A stretch of DNA of 64,000 nt from Biomphalaria glabrata (Eukaryota; Mollusca; Gastropoda; Planorbidae): assembly GCF_947242115.1 (NCBI RefSeq), contig NC_074726.1:21479325-21543324 (forward strand), written 5' to 3'. A program made the position numbers and the translations under genes. Shown here piece by piece: positions 25,225 through 35,149 of the stretch; position 1 is the first letter of the stretch; each line of letters begins with the position of its first letter. Under the pieces are notes generated by a model that worked only from the letters and a program-made list of their open reading frames with translations, did not search any database and was not told where the DNA came from.

Positions 25225-25227
<3 letters not shown>

Positions 25228-25261
25228 GTTCGGAGAAATTAGTGTTTGTTTCATTGAAGTT

Positions 25262-28200
25262 CTACTTTGATGTGTCCAATACAAGTTTTCCCAAAGTACC
25301 AGAATTGCTAATAATGTCTTTGTGGGCCTGCCCAGCGTCTTCCAGCTTGTATTCCTTGGCAATGATTGGCTTAATGTGACCTTTCTGTAGGAGCGCATTG
25401 ACAGCCGATTTCAATTCTAGCCATTCATCCTACAAAAGATAAAACAAGAGACAAAATATATAATACACATATCTGTACGAGTTTTTTTTTTTTTGGTGTG
25501 AAACCAATTTTCTAGCTCCTAACTTATGGAGGAATAGATGCAGATGTCGGAAACTTGCATTGATAAAGCTCGAGCAGCTGAACAACGTCCGGGGATCCAG
25601 GGAAATAAGCACCACCATCAAGATCAGGCTCTTCAACACCTTGGTAAAGCCAATACTACTCTAGGAGAGGATAACAGAGATATGTGGAGAACCACTATCA
25701 CCACCATGAACACAAAATCCAGGTATTCATCAATACCTGCCTTAGGAAGATTCTTATGATCCGCTTGCCAGACAAGATCTCAAATGAGGAACTGTGGCAA
25801 AGAACAAAGCAGCAGCCCATTGAAGTGGATATCCTTCACAGACGCTGGAGATGGATAGTCGCAAGCCTGAACCCAACATTACAAGACAAGCCCTCACATG
25901 GAACCCCGATGGCTCCGCGATTAGGAAGCAGTTACCAAGCAGATGGTCAAGACGTGGAGACAGCTGGGGAGTCTCGCCCCAGAACAAAGACGCCTGAGGA
26001 AGCTAGTTGGTGGTCCATGCCCAAGACGTGGAGACAGTTGGAGAGTCTCGCCCCAGAACAAAGACGCCTGAGGAAGCTAGTTGGTGGTCCATACCCAAGA
26101 CAGTTAGGAGGTCTCGCCCAGAACAAAGACGCCTTAGGAAGCTAGTTGGTGGTCCATGCCCAAGACGTGGAGACAGTTGGAGAGTCTCGCCTCAAAACAA
26201 AGACGCCTGAGGAAGCTAGTTGGTGGTCCATGCCCAAGACGTGGAGACAGTTGGAGAGTCTCGCCCCAGAACAAAGACGCTTGAGAAGCTAGTTGGTGGT
26301 CCATGCCCAAGACGTGGAGACAGTTGGGAGGCATCGCCCAGAACAAAGACGCCTGAGGAAGCTAGTTGGTGGTCCATGCCCAAGACGTGGAGACAGTTGG
26401 AGAGTCTCGCCCCAGAACAAAGACGCTTGAGGAAGCTAGTTGGTGGTCCATGCCCAAGACGTGGAGACAGTTGGAGAGTCTCGCCCCAGAACAAAGACGC
26501 CTGAAGAAGCTAGTTGGTGGTCCATGCCCAAGACGGGACCACAGGCAGAGATGATATTGAAAAGCATGTTTCTATTTTCTGTACATGTATTTACTATTTT
26601 GGTCCTATTAGAGATTTGTGATTTTATATGAATTCAATAATAGCTGGTCAGCGGTGGTCTGATATGTAAAGCTTATGTTTAGGTTACAGTGTTTGAATTA
26701 TTTTGATTGTCAGTGAATCCATGCTAAAAGGTTAATTATTAAAATATAATATTCTCACAAGATATTATATGTATACCTCTTTCCCCATTGCTATGAATTT
26801 AATTATCTAAAGATACTAGTTTTCAAAAGTAAATGGACGTCTTCTTTCTTTTAATACAAGATCTTTTCTTATATAGTACAGACGTTACTTCAATAAAGAT
26901 GATAACGTCCTACGCGTCATGCATTTAGTCTTACATATTAACCAATGACCTAAATTCTGCCAAGTCACTGGATTTCCTGGGTGGCTCAGGCAATCCATTC
27001 TATGCTCTAATAGCACTAGGGAAGAAGGAGTATTTGTACAAATTTGTCCTAGCATATGGAACGAGGAATGTGCCTTTATCTTTGTGTCATTGTGAGTGTG
27101 GACAAAACGTGTGATTAAACATAAGGTCTACCAAAAAATAAATACATACATCTGTATACAAATACAAGATGTTCACATGGACATAACGTGCGATAAATGC
27201 TACTAAATATTATCACATTGTACGCTCATACGCTGAGGAAAACAGGGGAAACCACTGAATAAATAAGCACGACGTCTGAGGAATACCGCAGTTACCCTTC
27301 TTGTTTTTTTTTCTTATTTCTCAGATTAAAAAAAAAAGAGTAAGAGAAATACGACCCTAAATGAGTTTGATAATAAGAGATGCAGCCAGTGGGAAAAGAT
27401 TAGCTACTACTTCTATGGAGGACAACGAAATGACAATGTACTGACACTTACATCTGAGATTGACATCAGGGCCATTCCCAAGATACTTATTTCTTTGCCC
27501 ATGGTCAAGGCTGGGTTAGTGGTGATCTCACCACGGCTGCCGACTACCTGTGGAAATAATGAACACAAATCTGCAATAAGACTGTACAATGTAATACACA
27601 TACATCTAAGTTAAATATGGCGCTATATGTAGGTCTATACATAGACTGGGAAGCAGAGAGATTTTTGCATGCTTTGAGAAATCCTTTTGCTAAACTGGCA
27701 CTCGTCCACTTAGGACAGCAATAATACGGAAACCGAAGTGTCTTAGGATAACATGGAGTCAAAATTTCATGGAAGACCTAAAAGTAATGGAGACAGAAGA
27801 CACCAGTAGGTGAGAGACTGCAAAAATTGTAGGTTTGATGATTTCTGTTTCTTTATTGCCTGATATTTATCGATGTTAAATGATTATTCTTTCTATTCAA
27901 TCTGTATCTTTTTTTTTTTCTTATATTACAATGACACAAATAGAATCATTTTGCCAAAGATGTAGCCAATATAAATAGGCTTAACTTGACAACACTCTGA
28001 AGAAATATCTGTGCTCATTTCTTCCTTCTTTATTCAAACAAAATATATACGTAGATTTTCAATTCAATAACAACTTGACTTCAATATTTTGATAATATTA
28101 AACTTTCTACTAATACAACTTCAAGTGATATAATTTATTACTGAAACAACTTCATGATACAACTTTAACTAGTGGACCCGCAACTGTTTAAGAACTCAGT

Positions 28201-29549
28201 ACAACGTAAGAACCAGTTACAATGCAAGGACCCATTACTATGTAAGGACTAAGGACCTGTTACTATGAAAGGACCCCGGATAGCTTTCCCCAATTTAAAC
28301 TTTTCTTAACCGTATTTTCCAGAATCCTAGAAACTTCTATCGAAATATTTTATTAACCGTGACCTTCTAGAAACTGACGTCTGCTATTTTATTCCCTGAT
28401 CTGATGATTATAATTAACGTCTTCTGCGTCTTTTTTAACCTTACCCCGGCTTCTAGAAACAGGTCGTGACAGTCGGGACCAACATCTATGGATAGGACAT
28501 ACGGTGGCTGAGTGATAAAGCGCTTGGCTCCCGAAAAGGGGTGTCCCAGGTTCGAATCCTGGTGAAGTCTGGGATTTTTATTTAGTTCTAATGAATAACT
28601 GACATAAGTTGGAGAAAAGTAAAAGCGATTTGTTGTTCTGCTGGCCACATGACACCCTCGTTAACCGTTGGCCACAGATACTGATGACCACCTTTACATC
28701 ACCTGCCCCCAGAGATCGCAAGGACTGGGAAACTTTACTCTGCAACATACATCGCAAGGTCTGGGAGGGGAAATGCATGCCACGTAGGACGTACTCATCT
28801 TCTTTTTTGAAGTAACGTCTGTATCATATAAGATAAGAAGATACGAATTTTATTATCTCTGTGAAGAAAGCTTCTCTTACAATGCGCACAAAGGTAAGTG
28901 AATAAAAATAACATACATCGCAAGGTCTGGGAGGGGAAATGCATGCCACGTAGGACGTACTCATCTTCTTTTTTGAAGTAACGTCTGTATCATATAAGAT
29001 AAGAAGATACGAATTTTATTATCTCTGTGAAGAAAGCTTCTCTTACAATGCGCACAAAGGTAAGTAAATAAAAATAACTCCAGTCTTCATTAATCTTCGG
29101 AATCAAGAACATTTTATTTAACGCATTCATCTTTTGATTGTATTTATATGCATGTATTATGTGTGTGTACTGCAATGAACACAAGTAGACCTGTAGGAAA
29201 ACACTTCTGGACCAATGAAAAGAAAACATGTTTGGGTTACGAGACCTTCATCAGCTACAAACTATCAAAGAAAACAAACAATGAACACAAATTAGGCTTC
29301 TGGCTGAAAGCCGTCTGATGTTGTAGTTGGACATTTTTATTTTCAGTAGTAGTTTTGTAGGTATGTATTATGATGTTGAATATATTAGTATGTATGTGCT
29401 CCAATGTGTCATCGCGTTGGTCCCGGGCTCGAAACCTGCCCGCTGTTATCCCTGGAATGTCAGGAAACCGCAACAAGTGAACTAGCAGCTTGTCTAATAG
29501 TTTGTGGTAGTGTGTCAATTTTTTCATAAACACCCATGCTAATAGAAAA

Positions 29550-29581
<32 letters not shown>

Positions 29582-31789
29582 ATCTCAAATGTCTGAGACT
29601 GGATTTTTTAGCATAACATTTAACAATCTTGTAGTCTTTAATTAGTTGCTTTCTGTATTGCTGGACTCGTAAGGGAAAAAAAATCCTAATCCCCTCTGAT
29701 GTATAGGCCTACATATCCATGTTAATTTAAATCAAGATAAGATTTATGTTTGTTATAGTAAGATCTCCATTTTAATTGATATCAAGAAAAAGAAAGAACT
29801 ATCTTCAGCGTCTCAAATAAACAAAATGTCAACTTTTATAATTTTTCTACCCCACAGTCTTGTGACCATGATCATGTGACTGGTTTGTATACAACTTTGT
29901 TGCTAAATTCCGTCCTTTTTTTCTCATTCTGTTCATAAGACATCATGCAGATTCCAACACATATGGCACATATACATGATTAGTCACACACATACACAGA
30001 GGAGCACATACATCTACACACTGTGTCAAACTAAACCAGAAAGAATGTAACACAGCAACAACAATCTCTTCAAAGCAAGTCAACTCACCACGACTCGTCC
30101 TCTATGGCCCAAGAGGTCAAGGTCTTTGTTTAAGTTCACATTGGCCAACATCTCCAGAATGACGTCAACTTTACCCTCAGTGTATTTCTGGAAGCAAGTT
30201 TAGAATTGATTGGCACGTCTTAATTAAAAACATAGTTCCATACTTTCTATTTCTAAAATCTATATTTTATAGGCCCATTGTTCTCTAAGCCAATCTTATT
30301 GGACAATGAGGATGTACCAGTATTCCTCCTTCCAGCTAAAGTATACTTACTTTACTACCCTTACCTTCTTTACTACCCTTACCTTACTTTAATACCCTCA
30401 CCTTACTTTAATACCCTTACCTTACTTTACTACTCGTACCTTACTTTAATACCCTTACCTTACTTTACTACTCGTACCTTACTTTAATACCCTCACCTTA
30501 CTTTAATACCCTCACCTTACTTTAATACCCTTACCTTACTTTACTACTCGTACCTTACTTTAATACCCTCACCTTACTTCAATACCCTTACCTTACTTTA
30601 CTACTCGTACCTTACTTTAATACCCTTACCTTACTTTACTACTCGTACCTTACTTTAATACCCTTACCTTACTTTACTACTCGTACCTTACTTTAATACC
30701 CTTACCTTACTTTAATACCCTTACCTTACTTTAATACCCTTACCTTACTTTACTACTCGTACCTTACTTTAATACCCTCACCTTACTTTAATACCCTTAC
30801 CTTACTTTAATACCCTTACCTTACTTTAATACCCTTACCTTACTTTAATACCCTTACCTTACTTTAATACCTTTACCTTACTTTAATACCCTTACCTTAA
30901 TTTTATCAATATAATCTGCTTCTTTGTGATTAAACACTGCCTCCGCCCCTTGCTTCTGCACAAGGTCAAGGCCTTCTTTGGTGCCAGCAGTTCCGATCAC
31001 GCGAAGACCATTGGCTTTGGCTATCTGAACAGCAGCGAGGCCAACCTGTTTGCAATGATGAAGACAGATGTCTAAATATTTTCATTTCAGAGAATGAGCC
31101 TCAAGCAGGAGCTATAGTTCATGTACTATCGAGGCATAGATGGATTGATTTATGAGCAGTTGCAGTTTTCGCGCAGCCCCTTTGACGCGAGCCGCTTTGG
31201 TGCTGGCTGTTTTAGCGTGAAAAGTTTTGACGATAATCGAGCCCTGCCTGCCGTCAATTCCCGCCCTCCTTTAAGAGGTTGGGTCTAGGAAGTAATTGTA
31301 ATAATCATTAAGACATACAAACTATGAAAGGTTAGAGTCCTACCTAAGACCACGATACTGACATGCTCCCCCCCCCCACAGCCGCATAAACTAAAGGCGA
31401 AGGGTGCAAAAACGCGCATGATGAAATTTTATAAAAAAATTTGTGTGAAAGAAAAATTGTATTATTGTTTCATTAAGTTCTTGGTTCAAAAATAAAGCTC
31501 ATAAACACATGATTATAATGTCAGTGACAAAACAACAATTAGGTCTACACAACAAACTTATATACCAAATCTAATGGACTATTGTTCTTTACAACAACAA
31601 CAACAACAACGTTTTAACACCAACACACAAAACATAGATATGACTTATTCATTTTAGAGACACAGTAAATGAGCTTATATAGCCGGTAAAGTGGCTACTA
31701 CATTTTGAACCAAAATGTCCCGCGCCGATTACATGAAATAATATTAACAATAAACTTTAAGAAAAAATGTTTGAAAAGCTTTAACAGAA

Positions 31790-31822
<33 letters not shown>

Positions 31823-33816
31823 AAAAGAGAGAGAGAGAGAACCTGAAACAGAAAGAGAGAGAGAAAACAAGAATTTTTTAAAAGTGAAAACAAGAAAAAA
31901 AGAGTAAGACTGACAGAGAGAATGAGAGAGACAGTAAGAGACACAGAAAGAGAAAGAGAGAGAGGAAGAGACAAAATGAGAGAAAAAGAGAGACATAGAG
32001 AAAAAGAGCGAAAAAAACATAGAAATTAACAGATAATGAAAAAAAAAAAGACATTGAAAGAGACAAAGAGAGAGAGAGAGAGTCAGTAAGAACAATCAGA
32101 GAGAGAGACATTCCAAGCGAAAGGAAGAGAAAGAGTTAGAAAATGGGAATTAACAAACTCACTGCTCCGCTAGCTCCATGCACTAATACAAGGTCTTTAG
32201 GCTTTGTTTGCGCCCTGTAAAATGGTTGTAAAATTGACTTCCGGTGAAAGATATACAAATAGATGTAAATTCAAGTAATGAACAAGATGCAGATAAAATC
32301 AATTATCTCTCTCCTGACCCAGGTTTAGATCACATGACCCTGGTCTCACCTCATGTAAATTGCCTTCCATGCTGTATAGTAAGGAACGCCTACGCCTGCA
32401 CCCTGAGCAAACGTCAAAGATTTGTCCAAGAGTGACGTCTTCTTCACGTCTGCAACAGTAAACTGAGCGTAGCCCCCAGTGACTGTCCCTGTAGTATAGA
32501 CTCGATCTCCTTTCTGTATTAGAAATAAATATATAAAAGTAATACTGTGTTGTATAGACTCGATCTCCTTTCTGTATTAGAAATAAATGTATAAAAGTAA
32601 TACTGTGTTGTATAGACTCTATCTCCTTTCTGTATTAGAAATAAATATATAAAAGTAATACTGTGTTGTATAGACTCAATCTCTTTTCTATTCAGATTTA
32701 ACGTGTAAAAATTAAATAAATATTAGCCCCGCGGGTCTTAATGTGTGTATGACTGTCGATATAGTCTCTGATAGTGTTTTGGAAACAAACGAAATAATAA
32801 TGTTATAAGTCAAGCGAATGCGTGAATGTAAAAATGGTATGAATGGAGCTATCAAAATAGCTCATCGACCTAAACCCATATTTTAAATAAAAACATTTGT
32901 TTGTAGGCCTACATATATTTAGATGTAGATCTAGAGTCTAGATACTATTACAATAGATGTAGACCAACTATTGTAAGTGTGAATTTAACTACTCAAGAAG
33001 CTTATTAATTATTGTAGGTTAGTATATTAATATCTCCCATATCGAGCCTCATGTAGCCTGTTCAATCATAGTGTGTTTACATCAGGAGTAGGGTTAGAGA
33101 GTCGGCGTGCTTGCGTGGTGTCCCGCATGGTTGGGTGACGTAGAGAATTATACATAAAGATACATATAAGTAATGATTCATTCGATTGGGAACACAAGAG
33201 ACACATGAAAACAAACACAACATAAAAGACAACACAACACATTGAACACGTTGATTTAAAACAATAAGATTTAAAATACAACACACTAAATACGCAAAGA
33301 CAAAGACAATGCCATCATCATTGATCATCACATTCTTATAATTAGACTAAAAACAATGAAACCTACTTTAAATTCCGTCACGCCTTCACCAACTTCTTCC
33401 ACTGTTCCAGCAGTGTCCATGCCAAGAACTTTAGGAAAAGTGACTGGACCGAACCCACCCGCTCGAATGTATGTGTCCACTGGGTTTACGCCACTGAAAT
33501 AAACCTTGATCAGCACCTGAAAATCGAAAACTTTTTAGACAGCATAGGAGGCCCTATAGTGCGCGTGTGTGTGTGGAGGGAGTGGCGTGTGTGTTCCATG
33601 TGTGTGATGTGTGTGGGACTTGTGTGGTGTGCGACGTTGTGTTTGACGTGTGTGTGTGTGATGTGTGTGTGTGGTGTGTGTGACTTTGTGTTTGATGCGT
33701 GTGTATGGTGGTACTATATTCACCTGTCCTTTGCCTGGTTTGGGTATAGGTATAGACTCCACTTTAAGCTCCTCAGGTCCTCCAAATTTGGAAATTCTTA
33801 CTGCCTTCATTGTCAT
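25262..33816 (-). CDS. CRYZ: Zeta-crystallin-like NADPH:quinone oxidoreductase, paralogue B (8 coding exons)
   Basis: Exons in transcript order: 33724-33816, 33367-33516, 32350-32513, 32163-32214, 30896-31045, 30089-30187, 27452-27547, 25262-25429. All junctions are GT-AG and phases equal those of paralogue A; the product is 323 residues. Family features: [58 protein letters not shown]-binding [11 protein letters not shown] (about residues 147-157), [33 protein letters not shown] and a C-terminal LVLDTSK. It should be a soluble one-electron quinone reductase. The start at 33816 gives MTMKAV; a second Met three codons in is equally possible. A 3' splice-like site (TCTTCAG) lies just upstream, so a 5' non-coding exon is likely. 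Two minisatellites span its splice sites at exon 5 and exon 3. Nothing in the frame suggests a pseudogene. Confidence 0.95.
25538..25945 (+). mobile_element. LINE reverse-transcriptase C-terminal fragment
   Basis: Plus-strand frames read LFNTLVKP, then [20 protein letters not shown], then [18 protein letters not shown] and [10 protein letters not shown]. These are the conserved region after the RT domain of RTE/jockey-like non-LTR retrotransposons. Small frame changes separate the blocks, so this is a dead 5'-truncated copy. It lies antisense to gene B in intron 7 and runs into the 74-bp array. Confidence 0.8.
25946..26545 (+). repeat. 74-bp tandem array built from the LINE C-terminal coding end
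   Basis: About eight units of roughly 74 bp, each starting CAAGACGTGGAGACAG (25948, about 26023, 26160, 26234, 26308, 26380, 26454 and a last partial one). One frame of a unit reads [20 protein letters not shown], the normal C-terminus of this LINE protein family, so the array arose by tandem amplification of the LINE's last codons. Because 74 is not a multiple of three, the frame changes from unit to unit, so the long open frames across it are not genes. Confidence 0.9.
26868..27090 (+). repeat. Dispersed repeat carrying ACAGACGTTACTTC and CGTCCTACGCGT
   Basis: The second long copy of the family at 1690-1920, with the same landmark order and about 210 bases shared. It lies in intron 7 of gene B. 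Confidence 0.75.
28497..28745 (+). mobile_element. tRNA-derived SINE
   Basis: ACGGTGGCTGAGTGATAAAGC, CGCTTGGCTCCCG and CCCAGGTTCGAATCCTGG form the tRNA-like head. GTTGTTCTGCTGGCCACATG and AGATCGCAAGGACTGGGAAA form body and tail. It lies in intron 6 of gene B, antisense to it. Confidence 0.85.
28744..29080. repeat. 166-bp tandem duplication
   Basis: The segment from AACATACATCGCAAGG at 28744 is repeated from 28910, almost identical. It includes the minus-strand form of the ACAGACGTTACTTC family and immediately follows a SINE tail. It lies in intron 6 of gene B. Confidence 0.9.
29395..29465. repeat. Second tRNA-like repeat type
   Basis: GCGTTGGTCCCGGGCTCGAAACCTGCCCGC resembles 51690-51735 (ATGGTCCCGGGTTCGAAATCTGCCCGCC). 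This is a tRNA-like family distinct from the common SINE. Only a short head is recognised here. Confidence 0.5.
29553..29581. repeat. (GA)n microsatellite
   Basis: Uninterrupted alternating GA run. Confidence 0.95.
30340..30899 (-). repeat. 19-bp minisatellite of 5' splice sites at the exon 5 donor of gene B
   Basis: About 29 head-to-tail units of 19 bp. On the gene strand the main unit is TAAGGTAAGGGTATTAAAG. The first unit begins with the last four bases of exon 5 (TAAG) and the real GTAAGG donor at 30896/30895; every following unit repeats AAG|GT. Seven units are a variant with GTACGA after AAG, spaced at multiples of 19 bp, and several have GTGAGG. The array fills most of the 708-bp intron 5. 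Confidence 0.95.
31786..32125. repeat. Purine-rich (GA)n-type low-complexity tract
   Basis: More than 300 bases dominated by GAGAGA, GAAAGAGA and AAAAGAG on the plus strand, hence a long polypyrimidine tract on the coding strand of gene B. It sits in intron 4 just before exon 4. The serine/leucine-rich open frames over it are low-complexity artefacts. Confidence 0.9.
32495..32690 (-). repeat. 58-bp tandem repeat carrying the exon 3 acceptor of gene B
   Basis: Units begin at 32495, 32553, 32611 and 32669 (exact 58-bp period). On the gene strand each contains TTTCTAATACAG or a near copy followed by the first 20 bases of exon 3 (codons KGDRVYT). The copy nearest the gene body is the real acceptor at 32514/32513; the others are upstream decoys inside intron 2. 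Confidence 0.93.
32728..33028 (+). repeat. Dispersed repeat (copy 2 of about 290 bp)
   Basis: Direct match to 1945-2231, in intron 2 of gene B. It begins at GCGGGTCTTAATGTG and ends at TTATTAATTATTGTAGG. Confidence 0.8.
33558..33712. repeat. (GT)n-rich low-complexity tract in intron 1 of gene B
   Basis: Dense TGTGTG and GTGTGTGG runs on the plus strand. It fills most of intron 1, which is only 207 bp long. Confidence 0.85.
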
Positions 33817-33819
33817 GGT

Positions 33820-34170
33820 GTCAGCAACTTACAGTGTCTGAAGATAGAAAAAAACAACTTCTGTTGCATTAAAATGTTTTTTGATAGGGAGTCGTTTAGC
33901 ATGACTCTCCACGATAAAATCAAAGTTCACATGCTCTGGTCAATTTGTATTTGTCACAAAGAACTTATCGGCATTATGGTTTGAGTTTGGGATAAGATAT
34001 TAGCTGACGTTGTCCAAGTTGGCTAGCGACATGAATATTAATATGAAGCTAAGTGCTTAAACTATGAACATACATAGAACATATACTATAGCAGCACTAG
34101 GGACCACATTTTGTAATGAGAGAAAGTGGTGAATAAGATATAGCGAAATAATAGACAGTCCTGACTAGGT
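33820..34170. promoter_or_regulatory. 5' flank of gene B
   Basis: This is the upstream side of gene B on the minus strand. A TCTTCAG acceptor-like site lies about 25 bases before the ATG. No promoter element could be assigned with confidence. Confidence 0.3.
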
Positions 34171-34173
34171 CAA

Positions 34174-34445
34174 GGGGCGCGGTACTGAGTGGTTAAGCAC
34201 TCGGCTTCTGAACCTCGGCTTCTAGATTCAAATCTCGGTGAAGACGGAGATTTTGAATTTTGGGATTTTAAGGCGCCCCTGAGTCCACCCAACTCTAATG
34301 GGTACCTGACTTAAGTTGGGGAAAGTAAAAGCGGTTGGTCGTTGTGCTGGCCGCATGAAACCCTGCTCGTTAACCGTTGGTCATAGAAACAGATGACCTT
34401 AGCATCGTCTGCCCCATAGATCGCAAGGTCTGAAAGAAGTATTTT
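34174..34445 (+). mobile_element. tRNA-derived SINE
   Basis: GGGGCGCGGTACTGAGTGG, TTAAGCACTCGGCTTCTGAA, GATTCAAATCTCGG, then GGCGCCCCTGAGTCCACCC, GTTGGTCGTTGTGCTGG and AGATCGCAAGGTCTGAAAG. Near full length, upstream of gene B. Confidence 0.88.
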
Positions 34446-34734
34446 ACTTTCTTTTTTTACCTGATAAGGTCACGAACAATGGACCCTCCGATTGGATAAC
34501 TACAGCGTTGCCTCTAGGTGGCAAGAGGGACAGGAGAAACAGATACAATCCAATAGATTTATTATAAAAATGTTGTTGGTAGAGTGGTTTGAACGTTTGG
34601 TAGTGTGTCTGGTATTGTGTTGCTGCTTGGCGTAGTTGTATGACTGAGTAGCTGTTTCTCAATAACTTCGACTTTGTGATTTTAACTTTATCGTCACTAT
34701 TGAAGTTGTATACCACAAATACAGGCAAAGAATG

Positions 34735-34885
34735 AGAGAGGAAGAAAAGAGAGAGACTAGATGGAGAACTACGGAGAGATGGAGAGAGAGAGAGAGAGAG
34801 AGACAACGAGAGAGCTAAAATATAGAAAATAATAGGTAGGGGAAAAAGAGAGAGAGAGAGAGAGAGAAAGAGAAAGAAGATAAAG
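34735..34885. repeat. (GA)n-type low-complexity tract
   Basis: Runs of GAGAGA at 34783-34802 and 34848-34872 with GA-rich flanks. The open frame of 215 residues across it on the minus strand is low complexity and not supported as a gene. Confidence 0.85.
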
Positions 34886-35149
34886 AGGGAGTTTGAAATA
34901 GTGAAGAACTTGTCACATTTAAAGATTTTCAGAAAATAAAAATGAAAGTAAAAGTGATTTAAAAAAAAAAAGAACTGGGGCAATAGTTGTAGGAAAGACT
35001 TGAACACCATTGTAAGACTTTGTAAGACTTTGTCTGAGCAACGGGAGATAAACCAAGCGTTTGGCTTCTGTACTCGGCTAACACCACGCAAATGAGGACA
35101 AGAATCTAGCGGAAATATGACCCCACTTCCTTTAGGTTTACATTTACAT

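Noticed and set aside
26007-26554. Long overlapping open frames on both strands reading [12 protein letters not shown] or LGMDHQLAS repeats
   Set aside because: They follow the 74-bp tandem array period and exist in several frames at once; the array derives from a LINE tail.
28503-28575. Possible tRNA gene
   Set aside because: The A and B boxes are good, but the same sequence continues into the shared SINE body in many copies, so it is a SINE head.
30278-30487. Open frame with [11 protein letters not shown] repeats
   Set aside because: It is the plus-strand reading of the 19-bp splice-site minisatellite.
31744-32111. Ser/Leu/Phe-rich minus-strand frames
   Set aside because: They are translations of a GA/CT low-complexity tract inside intron 4 of gene B.
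34444-35091. 215-codon minus-strand frame
   Set aside because: Its middle is the translation of GA-rich simple sequence, its start lies in unrecognised DNA, and its end enters a SINE tail; no conserved domain.
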